Assembly (NCBI GenBank): GCA_001874325.1
Contig: MPCW01000004.1
Location: 145,213-209,212, forward strand
DNA from: Flavobacterium sp. MedPE-SWcel
GTDB taxonomy: Bacteria > Bacteroidota > Bacteroidia > Flavobacteriales > Flavobacteriaceae
Direction of reading: 5' to 3'
DNA: 64,000 nucleotides
Position 1 is the stretch's first letter; each line of letters begins with the position of its first letter. The notes beneath the pieces were generated by a model that searched no databases, had not been told where the DNA came from, and saw only the letters and a list, made by a program, of their open reading frames with translations. Shown here in pieces: positions 41,623 to 49,597 of this stretch. Made by a program: the position numbers and the translations under genes.

Positions 41623-42930
41623 ATGAAAAAGTTAGATTCAATACCCGTAAATAAAATAGATAGAGTTAGTAAGTTAGTAACCACAGGTGTAAAAGTGGGA
41701 GGTAATTATTTAAAGTATTATGGAAAAAAAATAGTAGATCCACAACTTACAAAAGAAGAACTTCATGAAGACAATGCAACAGATATTTATGATGGACTTA
41801 AGGAGTTGAAAGGGAGTGCGCTTAAAGTAGCACAAATGCTTAGTATGGAGAAAAACTTACTACCACAAAGTTATGTAGAGAAGTTTTCATTAAGCCAGTT
41901 TTCTGTACCACCACTTTCGACACCATTAGTAATAAAAACATTCAAAAAGTATTTTGGTCAAGAACCACATGTACTGTTTGATGAATTTTCTGCAGAATCG
42001 GTTAATGCTGCTAGTATTGGGCAAGTACATAAAGCTAAAAAAGGAGCTAAAAACTTAGCCGTAAAAATACAATACCCTGGAGTAAGAGAAAGTATTGGTA
42101 GCGATATTGCAATGGTAAAACCTATTGCTATTAGAATGTTTAATCTTCAAGGAACGTCAGATGAATACTTTCAAGAGGTGGAAGGGAAGTTGATAGAGGA
42201 AACAAATTATACACTGGAATTAGAGCAGAGTGAAACTGTGCGAAAATCGTGTAGTGTTATCGATAATTTGAAATTTCCAAAATATTACCCTGAATATTCT
42301 TGTGAGAAAATTATAACGATGGACTGGATGGAAGGGAAGCACCTTTCGGAATGGTGTAAAGAAGAACATTCGCAAGCAGAACGCAATAAGGTAGGGCAGG
42401 CGTTATATGATTTTTATATGTATCAGATACATGGTTTGAAAAAATTTCATGCTGATCCGCACCCAGGTAATTTTTTAATTGATGATGATTCAAACCTTAT
42501 TGCCATAGATTTTGGTTGTATGAAACAAATTCCTGAAAGCTTTTATAAACCTTATTTCGAAATGATACACCCTGATGCGGTAGATGATGATGTTTTGTTT
42601 AGGCAAAAACTCATAGAGCTAGAGGTGTTAAAGGATAATGATACTCCAGAAGAGGAGACTTTCTTTTTTAACTTGTTTAAAGAGTTAATGACAATTTTTA
42701 CAGAACCGTACAGGCATAAACATTTCGATTTTGGTAAACCTGATTTTAGTGATGCTATTGCAGCATTAAGTGAAAAGTTTACAAATGACAAGACGCTACG
42801 TAAAATGAATGGAAATAGAGGCTCTAAGCACTTTATATATGTAAATCGTACTTTCTTTGGTTTGTATAGCTTATTATTCGATTTGAAATCTCAAATAGAT
42901 ATTTATGCGCATGAGAAATATATTAAATAA
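41623..42930 (+). CDS. UbiB/ABC1/AarF-family atypical kinase
   Basis: The 435-aa protein has the ABC1 kinase layout. The KxGQ-like helix motif is present as LKGSALKVAQMLSM at ~62-75, the Ala-rich loop is NAASIGQVHKA at ~128-138, Lys148 is in LAVKIQYPG, the catalytic-loop region is FHADPHPGNFLID, and the metal-binding motif is AIDFGCMKQ. In known members it supports quinone synthesis or membrane lipid homeostasis by ATPase activity. The KxGQ motif is altered (KGSALKVAQ), as in many Bacteroidota copies. The upstream TetR-like gene likely controls it. It ends at a palindromic terminator at 42967-42990. Confidence 0.87.
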   Translation: MKKLDSIPVNKIDRVSKLVTTGVKVGGNYLKYYGKKIVDPQLTKEELHEDNATDIYDGLKELKGSALKVAQMLSMEKNLLPQSYVEKFSLSQFSVPPLSTPLVIKTFKKYFGQEPHVLFDEFSAESVNAASIGQVHKAKKGAKNLAVKIQYPGVRESIGSDIAMVKPIAIRMFNLQGTSDEYFQEVEGKLIEETNYTLELEQSETVRKSCSVIDNLKFPKYYPEYSCEKIITMDWMEGKHLSEWCKEEHSQAERNKVGQALYDFYMYQIHGLKKFHADPHPGNFLIDDDSNLIAIDFGCMKQIPESFYKPYFEMIHPDAVDDDVLFRQKLIELEVLKDNDTPEEETFFFNLFKELMTIFTEPYRHKHFDFGKPDFSDAIAALSEKFTNDKTLRKMNGNRGSKHFIYVNRTFFGLYSLLFDLKSQIDIYAHEKYIK

Positions 42931-42966
42931 TAAAAAGAAATTTCCACGTTAAATTTAGATGTTTTT

Positions 42967-42990
42967 AAAGCCCATAATATTATGGGCTTT
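42967..42990. terminator. 24-bp perfect palindrome after the UbiB kinase gene
   Basis: Arms 42967-42978 and 42979-42990 (AAAGCCCATAAT and its complement) are exact, followed by GCTTTTTT. It ends the + strand transcript. Confidence 0.85.
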
Positions 42991-43085
42991 GCTTTTTTAT
43001 AAGGTAAATGTTCTGTATATTTAAAAGTTATCTTTTTTAGAGGTATCAAGAGAAGATTGTATTCTGCTTTCCGCTAATAATTTCT

Positions 43086-43093
43086 TATTTTTG
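43086..43093 (+). promoter_or_regulatory. Candidate -7 element of the idi gene
   Basis: TATTTTTG matches TAnnTTTG and ends 17 nt before the ATG at 43111. A TTG codon at 43102 would fall at about the expected transcription start, so ATG is preferred. Confidence 0.5.
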
Positions 43094-43110
43094 GAGGCTA
43101 TTTGGATATT

Positions 43111-43650
43111 ATGACAGAAGAAAAGGTAATATTGGTAAATGAGAATGATGAGCAGATAGGGCTTATGCCTAAAATGGAGGCTCATGAGAAAGCGTTATTG
43201 CATCGTGCATTTTCAGTTTTTATACTCAATTCTAAAAATGAGATAATGTTGCAACAGCGTGCAGCTCAAAAATATCATTCGCCATTATTATGGACAAATA
43301 CTACGTGTAGCCATCAACGTGAAGGAGAAACAAACCTTGTTGCGGGTAACCGTAGACTGATGGAAGAAATGGGTATTCAAACTGAGTTGAAAGAGCTTTT
43401 TTCTTTTATATATAAAGCTCCTTTTGATAATGGATTAACAGAACATGAGCTTGATCATGTAATGATAGGGTATTATAACGATGAACCTAACATTAACAGA
43501 GATGAAGCTGAGAGCTGGAAATGGATGAGTATAGAAGCTGTAAAAGACGATATGAAAGCTAATCCTGACGTGTACACCGTTTGGTTTAAAATAATATTTG
43601 ATGAATTTTATCATTATTTAGAAGAACATAAAAGTCCTTTAAACAGTTAA
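43111..43650 (+). CDS. idi: Isopentenyl-diphosphate delta-isomerase, type 1
   Basis: I start at the ATG at 43111 (179 aa); a TTG 9 nt upstream is less likely because of the promoter position. The type 1 (Nudix) fold shows HRAFSVFILNSKNEIMLQQR near 31-50, the catalytic Cys66 in WTNTTCSHQREGE, NRRLMEEMGI (Nudix-like) and the late glutamate motif EAESWKWMS. It interconverts IPP and DMAPP for isoprenoids. It probably precedes queD and manA in one transcript (33-nt gap). Confidence 0.93.
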   Translation: MTEEKVILVNENDEQIGLMPKMEAHEKALLHRAFSVFILNSKNEIMLQQRAAQKYHSPLLWTNTTCSHQREGETNLVAGNRRLMEEMGIQTELKELFSFIYKAPFDNGLTEHELDHVMIGYYNDEPNINRDEAESWKWMSIEAVKDDMKANPDVYTVWFKIIFDEFYHYLEEHKSPLNS

Positions 43651-43683
43651 TAATAATGTCCAAATTCAATTAAGTAGTACTAT

Positions 43684-44094
43684 ATGAGAGTAACCATAAG
43701 CAGAAAAGCCCATTTTAATGCTGCCCATCGTCTTTATCGACCTGATTGGACAGATGAGCGTAATGAGGCTGTTTTTGGTAAATGTAATAACCCAAATTTT
43801 CATGGCCATAACTATGATCTTGTTGTAAATGTAACAGGAGAAATAGATCAGGAAACAGGGTATGTAATGGATATAAAAATATTGAAAGATATTATTAAAG
43901 AAGAGGTAGAAAACCCTTTCGATCATAAAAATTTAAACTTAGATGTTCCTGAGTTTTCAGACTTAAACCCTACGGCAGAAAATATTGTAGTGGTAATATG
44001 GAATAAAATAAGGAAAAGAATCGATAGTGCTATGGACTTGGAGGTTGTGCTATATGAAACTCCAAGAAATTTTGTAACCTATAAAGGAGAATAG
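43684..44094 (+). CDS. queD: 6-pyruvoyl/6-carboxytetrahydropterin synthase (QueD/PTPS family)
   Basis: The 136-aa protein has the PTPS fold with zinc ligands His15 in FNAAHRLY, and His40 and His42 in FHGHNY. The catalytic Cys34 is in FGKCNNPN, and the motif FDHKNLNLD and the Glu-rich C-terminal ENIVVVIW and LYETPRNFV follow. It makes 6-carboxytetrahydropterin for queuosine or related pterins. It stands apart from other queuosine genes. It ends 1 nt before manA. Confidence 0.9.
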   Translation: MRVTISRKAHFNAAHRLYRPDWTDERNEAVFGKCNNPNFHGHNYDLVVNVTGEIDQETGYVMDIKILKDIIKEEVENPFDHKNLNLDVPEFSDLNPTAENIVVVIWNKIRKRIDSAMDLEVVLYETPRNFVTYKGE

Positions 44095-44095
44095 T

Positions 44096-45058
44096 ATGGA
44101 GTTATATCCTTTAATTTTTGAGCCCATTTTAAAAGAAAGAATTTGGGGAGGTACTAAACTTAAAACAGACTTGGGTAAAAATATACCTAATGATATTACT
44201 GGGGAGAGTTGGGAATTATCTGACGTGCCTGGTGATATGAGTGTAGTAAAGAATGGCGCCTACGCAGGAAAACCACTTATAGAGTTACTTAAAGCACACC
44301 CAGAAGCTGTTTTAGGCGATAAAGTATATGACCGTTTTGGATTACATTTTCCATTATTGTTTAAGTTTCTAGACGCCCATAATGATCTTTCTATACAAGT
44401 GCATCCTAATGATGAGTTAGCAAAAAAACGTCACAACTCTTTTGGTAAAACAGAGATGTGGTATGTAATGCAAGCAGATGAAGGAGCAAAAATAATTGTA
44501 GGATTTAAAGAAGATTCGAGCCCAGAAGAATATTTGAAACACTTAGATGATAAAAACTTAATAGAGATATTAAATGAAGTAGAGGTAAATGAAGGTGATG
44601 TTTTCTTTCTAGAGACAGGAACAATACATGCTATTGGGGCAGGGATAGTAATTGCTGAGATACAACAAACAAGTGATATTACATATAGAATTTATGACTG
44701 GGATCGTGTAGATGCAAATGGTAATTCGAGAGAGTTACATGTAGAAAATGCACTCGATGCGATGAACTATAAAGTATCGAATACTAAAAAAGAATATACC
44801 TCAATACCTAATACAAGTAACGCAGTTGTAGATTGCCCTTACTTTACAACGAAATACCTTCCTTTAAAAGGAGAGATGGTAATAGAAAAAGAAGGGGATA
44901 GCTTTACAACTTATATTTGTACCGATGGTGAGTATACCGTAATTATAAATGATGTAGTGTATAACTTTAAAAAGGGAGATACAATACTAATACCTGCTGC
45001 CTTAAAACAGTACACTCTTTCTGGAGAAGCGACATTGTTAGAAATATATATAGCTTAA
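44096..45058 (+). CDS. manA: Mannose-6-phosphate isomerase, class I
   Basis: The 320-aa protein has the class I isomerase cupin fold: EPILKERIWGGTKL near the N-terminus, the zinc-binding SIQVHPNDELA motif around 97-107, Glu in FFLETGTIHAIGAG, and DWDRVDANGNSREL. It interconverts fructose-6-phosphate and mannose-6-phosphate, supplying GDP-mannose for glycans. The Bacteroidota enzymes are shorter than the E. coli one, as here. It is directly after queD. Confidence 0.92.
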   Translation: MELYPLIFEPILKERIWGGTKLKTDLGKNIPNDITGESWELSDVPGDMSVVKNGAYAGKPLIELLKAHPEAVLGDKVYDRFGLHFPLLFKFLDAHNDLSIQVHPNDELAKKRHNSFGKTEMWYVMQADEGAKIIVGFKEDSSPEEYLKHLDDKNLIEILNEVEVNEGDVFFLETGTIHAIGAGIVIAEIQQTSDITYRIYDWDRVDANGNSRELHVENALDAMNYKVSNTKKEYTSIPNTSNAVVDCPYFTTKYLPLKGEMVIEKEGDSFTTYICTDGEYTVIINDVVYNFKKGDTILIPAALKQYTLSGEATLLEIYIA

Positions 45059-45082
45059 TAGCTGTACTTGAGGGAATAATTG

Positions 45083-45090
45083 TAATTTTG
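45083..45090 (+). promoter_or_regulatory. Candidate -7 element of the small 88-aa gene
   Basis: TAATTTTG matches TAnnTTTG and lies 26 nt before the start of the small gene. Confidence 0.5.
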
Positions 45091-45116
45091 CAACGAATTT
45101 TAATAAAATAAAGAAA

Positions 45117-45383
45117 ATGGCAAGTATAAAAAACTTAAAGAAAGACATAAACTACGTACTAAGTGATATTATTGAAGCGGTTTATATTTGGGAGATGGCA
45201 TCTGCTGGAAAACCAACAAAAGAATCAGATGCTTTAATAGATGAAGCTATCGCAGTTTTCGATAATCTTATCAAAAAAGTAAACCAAAAAGATGTAGAAA
45301 ATAAAAAAGCACATTTTAAAATGGTGAACGAAGAATTCGAAACATCTGCTAAACAGCTTGTTGAGAAAATCAATACACTTTAG
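45117..45383 (+). CDS. Small helical protein of unknown function
   Basis: The 88-aa, all-helical, charged protein begins MASIKNLKKDINYVLSDIIEA and has no signal or membrane segment. I recognise no named domain, but the ORF has a clear promoter-like element and standard codon usage, and it looks like the small conserved protein family seen in Flavobacteriia. It lies before the tRNA unit. Confidence 0.75.
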   Translation: MASIKNLKKDINYVLSDIIEAVYIWEMASAGKPTKESDALIDEAIAVFDNLIKKVNQKDVENKKAHFKMVNEEFETSAKQLVEKINTL

Positions 45384-45415
45384 TAAAAAAAAGGCGTAAA
45401 AAGAGCGGTTTTTTC

Positions 45416-45446
45416 TTTGGAAAACTAATAATCGTCCTTATATTTG
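45416..45446 (+). promoter_or_regulatory. Canonical promoter of tRNA-Thr copy 1
   Basis: TTTG at 45416-45419, 19 nt, then TATATTTG at 45439-45446 match the Bacteroidota -33/-7 consensus exactly. The tRNA starts 15 nt after the -7 element. Confidence 0.88.
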
Positions 45447-45461
45447 CGCCCGTATTGAGTC

Positions 45462-45535
45462 GCCGATGTAGCTCAGCTGGCTAGAGCAGCTGATTTGTAA
45501 TCAGCAGGTCGTGGGTTCGAGTCCCTCCATCGGCT
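45462..45535 (+). tRNA. tRNA-Thr (anticodon TGT), copy 1
   Basis: The 74-nt cloverleaf has acceptor stem GCCGATG/CATCGGC, a D-loop with AGCTCAGCTGGCTAGAGC, anticodon stem-loop CTGATTTGTAATCAG with anticodon TGT, and T-arm GTGGGTTCGAGTCCC. The CCA end is not encoded. It is identical to copy 2 at 45716-45789. Confidence 0.96.
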
Positions 45536-45544
45536 CTTTAATAA

Positions 45545-45575
45545 AAACGTTTCAGGAAACTGAAGCGTTTTTTGT
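45545..45575 (+). terminator. Hairpin terminator after tRNA-Thr copy 1
   Basis: The stem AACGTTTCAG/CTGAAGCGTT with a GAAA loop (one T-G wobble) is followed by TTTTTTG. The matching hairpin in copy 2 has C-G instead of the T-G pair. Confidence 0.8.
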
Positions 45576-45669
45576 TTTTAATATCATTTGTATTATTAAG
45601 TATAACCAAAAAGAGCCACTAAATTAGTGACTCTTTTTAGTTAAGATTGCACTGTACAGCAATTTTTTC

Positions 45670-45700
45670 TTTGAAAAACTAATAATCGTTCTTATATTTG
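45670..45700 (+). promoter_or_regulatory. Canonical promoter of tRNA-Thr copy 2
   Basis: TTTG at 45670-45673, 19 nt, then TATATTTG at 45693-45700; the same layout as copy 1. Confidence 0.88.
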
Positions 45701-45715
45701 CACCCGCATTGAGTC

Positions 45716-45789
45716 GCCGATGTAGCTCAGCTGGCTAGAGCAGCTGATTTGTAATCAGCAGGTCGTGGGTTCGAGTCCCTCCATCGGCT
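45716..45789 (+). tRNA. tRNA-Thr (anticodon TGT), copy 2
   Basis: The 74-nt sequence is identical to copy 1, with anticodon TGT in the CTGATTTGTAATCAG stem-loop and no encoded CCA. Confidence 0.96.
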
Positions 45790-45797
45790 CTTTGATA

Positions 45798-45827
45798 AAA
45801 ACGCTTCAGGAAATTGAAGCGTTTTTT
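45798..45827 (+). terminator. Hairpin terminator after tRNA-Thr copy 2
   Basis: The stem AACGCTTCAG/TTGAAGCGTT with a GAAA loop is followed by TTTTTTG. It keeps base pairing despite substitutions relative to copy 1. Confidence 0.8.
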
Positions 45828-45853
45828 GTTTTTAATATCATTTGTATTAATTA

Positions 45854-45908
45854 TTAAGTATAACCAAAAAGAGCCACTAATTTAGTGGCTCTTTTTGGTT
45901 ATACTTAA
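45854..45908. terminator. 55-bp perfect palindrome, bidirectional terminator
   Basis: Arms 45854-45880 and 45882-45908 are 27-nt exact complements around one T. It separates the tRNA unit from the convergent DUF4369 gene (stop at 45932). In copy 1 the equivalent left arm (45596-45622) is intact but the right arm has decayed. Confidence 0.92.
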
Positions 45909-45931
45909 ATGTGAATATATGCGAAGTGTAT

Positions 45932-46660
45932 TTATTTAACGGAATTTGCTTCTTCCTCTTTTCTTTCAGAGATATACTTGGTTAACATCTCTCCATAATG
46001 TGATTTTGCTACCTCAGGGCTCATGCTATTCTGTATAGTGTCAAGATAGATAACATTAGCATCATGTATCTCTGATAAGGCTAAATAAGGACTTAATTCA
46101 TATTTGGCATTAGTAACAGCATAGTTAGCTGTAAAAAGGTAGCGTCTCTTTATAAGGTGCTCCATTTGCGTGTTAATGCTATCTATTTGTATAGTGTTAT
46201 TATCTTGAATTGCTTTTACATTTTTCTTAATAAGATCTAACTTATTATTTGTAAAGCGACTTTTCATTTTTAAGAAGTTTTCATACAGTTTATGATTTTC
46301 AGATCCTGTAATTTTAGCTTTGGCAAAAAAGTCATCATTAGTTGTTTCTATTGTCATGTCACCAGCTTCTGCAAAGAAAGGAAGGCTATTATCAATAGAT
46401 TTAGTTTGTCCTCTATCTAAAAATAAATAAAGCATTTCTGGTGAGTCTAGTTTTAAGTGACTTTCAAAATTAGAATTTCCATTAATGATGATACTATCCA
46501 TTATTACTAATGACGTATCGCTTACACGTTGTATGTATAGCTTACCTTGTTTTAAACCTTTAACAGTACCTGTTATATGCAGATTAGTGTCACCATGATC
46601 GGTTTTATTACAGGCAGTAAATAATAATAGGGCAGTAAATAGTGTGAGAACTCTTTTCAT
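45932..46660 (-). CDS. DUF4369-containing lipoprotein
   Basis: The 242-aa protein has a lipoprotein signal with FTACNK (Cys at ~17) and the DUF4369 beta-sandwich pattern: LHITGTVKGLKQGKLYIQRV, IIINGNSNFESHLKLDSPEMLYLFLD, and AEAGDMTIETT. Full-length relatives continue into a thioredoxin domain; here only a helical C-terminal part (~125-240) follows. The domain is common in Bacteroidota envelope proteins, with no assigned activity. It has its own transcript between two terminators. Confidence 0.85.
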   Translation of the reverse strand: MKRVLTLFTALLLFTACNKTDHGDTNLHITGTVKGLKQGKLYIQRVSDTSLVIMDSIIINGNSNFESHLKLDSPEMLYLFLDRGQTKSIDNSLPFFAEAGDMTIETTNDDFFAKAKITGSENHKLYENFLKMKSRFTNNKLDLIKKNVKAIQDNNTIQIDSINTQMEHLIKRRYLFTANYAVTNAKYELSPYLALSEIHDANVIYLDTIQNSMSPEVAKSHYGEMLTKYISERKEEEANSVK

Positions 46661-46740
46661 ATTGTGTAAGCGTTATTTTAAAATCCCCGCAAAGTAATGA
46701 AATTTATAATTCTCTATAGTCATGCTTAATATTTAAAACA

Positions 46741-46768
46741 AAAAAAGCTGCCTAATGGCAGCCTTTTG
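46741..46768 (-). terminator. Terminator downstream of the 96-aa gene
   Basis: On the - strand, a GGCTGCC/GGCAGC hairpin with a 4-nt loop (46747-46762) is followed by a run of T. It ends the gene at 46770-47060 before the DUF4369 gene. Confidence 0.8.
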
Positions 46769-46769
46769 T

Positions 46770-47060
46770 TTATTTTTTTAAAATGCGTTTAGCAATTTTA
46801 ATATTATTTCGATTTATAAAATCTACAACAAGTACGCTAATACTAAAACGAGATCCATCATTGTCTATTCGATTGGCAAGAGGAATTATTTTCCTTTTAG
46901 TTTTTATTGTATCATTTTCGGTATGATTACCATATCCGTTTTTAAAATCATGTTCAGATGTTATATCGATGTTTGTTGAAGCAGTATGTGTTTCTTCTTT
47001 TGTATTAGCTATTGCTATTGTACTAAAAGCAAGCATAAATAATAATAATACATTCTTCAT
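46770..47060 (-). CDS. Small secreted protein of unknown function
   Basis: The 96-aa protein has a signal peptide (MKNVLLLFMLAFSTIAIANT) and a mature part of about 75 residues, polar at first and then basic (NRNNIKIAKRILKK). I recognise no domain. It ends at a terminator and stands alone. A 170-nt stretch upstream, to the alpha/beta hydrolase gene, holds nothing I can identify. Confidence 0.6.
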   Translation of the reverse strand: MKNVLLLFMLAFSTIAIANTKEETHTASTNIDITSEHDFKNGYGNHTENDTIKTKRKIIPLANRIDNDGSRFSISVLVVDFINRNNIKIAKRILKK

Positions 47061-47230
47061 GATTAAGTAAGTTTTGTTAGTTATTGGTTTATAAAGTTGG
47101 CATTATTGCTAATACCTAGTTATAGTTTATTGCTTTATTTACATTGTAATGACATATATAAGTAGATTGAAACTTAATTTTGTTACAAACAAAAGCTAAA
47201 TTTAACGTAATATACTAAAAATTAATTACT

Positions 47231-48619
47231 TTACTGTTTTAGTATCCACTCAGATATTTCATTTAAAACAGTTGGAGCTATAGTTTGCTTTATAGTACCA
47301 TACTCTGATGGGGCACCTGTTTTACTCTCTTGAAATAAATGATTAAGCCCTGAAAACTGTTTAGTGGTTACTTTTTTATTACCACTTTTTTTAGCGGCTC
47401 TTTTTACGGCTTCTAAGTTTGCAACAGATGCAACTTGTAAATCATTATCGCCATTTAAAGCTAATATTGGGCATTGTGTTTGCTCTAGAGCAAGTGCAGG
47501 ATTATAACGTATAAAGTTAACATACCAGTCAGAAGATAGTTCTATTACTTGTAGGTTAATGTATTGAGAAACTTCATTGTCAGGCAAACCTTTAGATATA
47601 AAAAGAGGTTTTAACTCAGTATTAAAAGTAGTGTATAGCTTCTCTTTCATTTCATCTTTATCTTGTACCTCTTTTATTATATCATATACTTTACGATTGA
47701 TGTTACCGAGCTTTGTTAGTTCCTCTTCAGGCATACCATTAGCTTTACCTAAAAGATAGTTTTGAAGCATTAATAGTTCATCACCAGGTATTGCTGTACC
47801 TGCCATAAGTACTATAAAAGCAACATCATTATTTTTTGAAGCTACTATAGGTGCAATAGTACCACCTTCGCTATGACCTATAATTCCTATCTTCTTTTTA
47901 TTAATTGATGGTAGTGATTGTAGGTAAGTAAAAGCAGCATTAGCATCTGTAGCAAAATCATCAGTGGTAGCACCTTTAAAATTACCTCCTGAGGCTGCAA
48001 CCCCGCGATCGTCATAACGTAGTACAGCAATACCATTTTTAGTTAAATGATCGGTTAGTACTAAAAATGGTTTATGTCCCATTATTTCTTCATCACGGTT
48101 TTGAGGACCACTACCTGTTACTAATATTACAGCGGGGAATTTACCCTCTTTTTTAGGCATAGTAAGTGTTCCTGATAATGTAATACCTTCTTTTTCATTC
48201 CTAAAAGTTACATCTTCGCTATAGTAAGGATATGGTTTTTTAGGCTCTTGTGGTCTAGAGGCTTTTTCCTCTGATATAGGTTCACGTCCAAAATTTAAAG
48301 TCATAGGGGTATCACCTTGTGTAAAAGTACCAGTAAACCCATTATTTTCATAAGCACCTTTATAGTCTATTTTAGCTACTGCAACGGTAAACGCGAGGTT
48401 GTTATTACTATAGTTAATGTTATCTACAGGTATACCGTCAACCTTTTGGTCTGGACTATCCATAGTTGCTGTATACCCTTTCTCTGATTGTGTTATATTA
48501 AGAGTGATACGTAATTTTCCGCCAGGAAATTTAATCTGCCCATACCATGCTCCTGTAATGTCTTGAGCAAATAAGCCTGTAAAGACTAATAGTGTGAGTA
48601 ATGTGATGATTTTTTTCAT
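47231..48619 (-). CDS. Secreted alpha/beta hydrolase
   Basis: The 462-aa protein has a signal peptide (ends LFAQD) and an N-terminal beta-rich domain (~20-125, WYGQIKFPGGKLRITLNI). The alpha/beta hydrolase domain starts at ~138. The nucleophile is Ser250 in GIIGHSEGGTIAP, the acid is in LALNGDNDLQV, and the histidine in SGLNHLFQ. The oxyanion-type motif VTGSGPQNRDEE is present. It belongs to the X-Pro dipeptidase/esterase-like group common in Bacteroidota; the substrate is unknown. It follows the membrane protein at 48632-49207 by 12 nt, in the same operon. Confidence 0.87.
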   Translation of the reverse strand: MKKIITLLTLLVFTGLFAQDITGAWYGQIKFPGGKLRITLNITQSEKGYTATMDSPDQKVDGIPVDNINYSNNNLAFTVAVAKIDYKGAYENNGFTGTFTQGDTPMTLNFGREPISEEKASRPQEPKKPYPYYSEDVTFRNEKEGITLSGTLTMPKKEGKFPAVILVTGSGPQNRDEEIMGHKPFLVLTDHLTKNGIAVLRYDDRGVAASGGNFKGATTDDFATDANAAFTYLQSLPSINKKKIGIIGHSEGGTIAPIVASKNNDVAFIVLMAGTAIPGDELLMLQNYLLGKANGMPEEELTKLGNINRKVYDIIKEVQDKDEMKEKLYTTFNTELKPLFISKGLPDNEVSQYINLQVIELSSDWYVNFIRYNPALALEQTQCPILALNGDNDLQVASVANLEAVKRAAKKSGNKKVTTKQFSGLNHLFQESKTGAPSEYGTIKQTIAPTVLNEISEWILKQ

Positions 48620-48631
48620 GATAACCGTTTT

Positions 48632-49207
48632 TTAATTGATGATTGATAAGATATATTTAGAAAGCCCTTCTGCAAATAATATTGCGACTCCAAATAGAGT
48701 TTTATGTGTTATAGTTTTAGCATTACTAGCCGTTTTAAACCCATTATAGAGTAGTGTTATAAACCAAACGAGTAGTGTAATTGATACTATAGATATTATA
48801 AGTAATATAACAATGGTTAGTGGATTCAATTGAATGTCGGCAGGATTTACACCAACAAATTCTTTAGACATAGTTGTTACACCTCCACCTATATTTATAA
48901 GTGATAGAAGATAAAGTGGCACTCGAGATACAATTACTACGGCGAGTATATCTATAATGCGTGTTTTTTTGTTAATGTATTTTCCTAGAATAAGGAATGG
49001 TATAAATAGTGATACTATGTTAACTCCATTATCTATAAAAGGTTGTTTAATGGCAATATTACTATGTGTATGAAAGTCAAGCACACCATCAAACCTACAG
49101 TTAAAAAAGTATCCTAAAAAGCAACCTATAGCTGTAAATAATATACCTGCTATAATGAGCTGAGTCTCGGTATATCTCTCGAAAGGGTTTAATAAAATAC
49201 TTTTCAT
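48632..49207 (-). CDS. Yip1-like membrane protein
   Basis: The 191-aa protein has about five membrane helices (for example LIIAGILFTAIGCFLGYFF and IVILLIISIVSITLLVWFI) and starts with KSILLNPFERYTETQLI, which resembles the Yip1/DUF1282-type opening. No catalytic motif is seen. It overlaps the DUF2089 gene by 4 bp and precedes the hydrolase by 12 nt, so the three form an operon. Confidence 0.7.
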   Translation of the reverse strand: MKSILLNPFERYTETQLIIAGILFTAIGCFLGYFFNCRFDGVLDFHTHSNIAIKQPFIDNGVNIVSLFIPFLILGKYINKKTRIIDILAVVIVSRVPLYLLSLINIGGGVTTMSKEFVGVNPADIQLNPLTIVILLIISIVSITLLVWFITLLYNGFKTASNAKTITHKTLFGVAILFAEGLSKYILSIIN

Positions 49208-49488
49208 GACTGTTCTGGAGTTAATTGTTTTATCTTTTCTATAAGGTCGTCTAATTTATTGCGAACAGTAGGATAGCTTTTTCCTGTTTGTACAGCCATT
49301 TGTTTAAGGCTCCCACTAGAAATAAAGAATTGTAATATAAAATCTTGTTCCTCTGGTGTAAGACTAAGTAGTACAGGTAACGGGTAGTTACCTGAAACCT
49401 GAGTTTGGCACTCAGGGCAAGATAATTGAGAAACCTGTAACGAACTAGAACAGCTAGGGCAAGAAACAGGCAGTTTTGGTGTACTCAT
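49204..49488 (-). CDS. DUF2089-family regulator-like protein
   Basis: The 94-aa protein has an N-terminal zinc-ribbon of two CPxC pairs (SCPSCSSSL and SCPECQTQV) and a helical HTH-like segment LKQMAVQTGKSYPTVRNKLDDLIEKI. This is the DUF2089 layout, seen in small transcription-type proteins next to membrane genes. It overlaps the Yip1-like gene by 4 bp (ATGA), so regulator and membrane protein are translationally coupled, a pattern I recall from homologous loci. Confidence 0.85.
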   Translation of the reverse strand: MSTPKLPVSCPSCSSSLQVSQLSCPECQTQVSGNYPLPVLLSLTPEEQDFILQFFISSGSLKQMAVQTGKSYPTVRNKLDDLIEKIKQLTPEQS

Positions 49489-49573
49489 TTTATTAAATTG
49501 AATTACAAACTTAATAAAATTAAACTAAACTTTAATAAAATTTATTTTTTAATTGATTTTATGTCTAAAAATT

Positions 49574-49595
49574 AAAGCTCCCGATAAGGAGCTTT
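49574..49595 (-). terminator. Hairpin terminator after the DUF2805 gene
   Basis: Arms AAAGCTCC (49574-49581) and GGAGCTTT (49588-49595) form an 8-bp stem with a 6-nt loop. A T-rich stretch follows on the - strand. Confidence 0.8.
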
Positions 49596-49597
49596 AA

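Larger units (their letters stand above)
45411..45643 (+). repeat. Tandem duplication, copy 1 (promoter, tRNA-Thr, terminator)
   Basis: This 233-nt copy matches 45665-45901 almost throughout: promoter TTTG-N19-TATATTTG, tRNA, an attenuator-like hairpin and the start of a second hairpin. The tRNA part is identical; the flanks differ by a handful of substitutions and one 4-nt indel. Confidence 0.92.
45665..45901 (+). repeat. Tandem duplication, copy 2 (promoter, tRNA-Thr, terminator)
   Basis: This 237-nt copy is offset by 254 nt from copy 1. The tRNA is identical and the promoter -33 and -7 elements are preserved with the same 19-nt spacing. Confidence 0.92.

Noticed and set aside
43102..43110. 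TTG start for idi
   Set aside because: It lies at the predicted transcription start; the ATG at 43111 fits the conserved N-terminus.
45462..45789. tRNA genes as a phage or integrative-element attachment site
   Set aside because: No integrase, no foreign-looking genes and no direct repeat beyond the tandem duplication itself flank the tRNAs.
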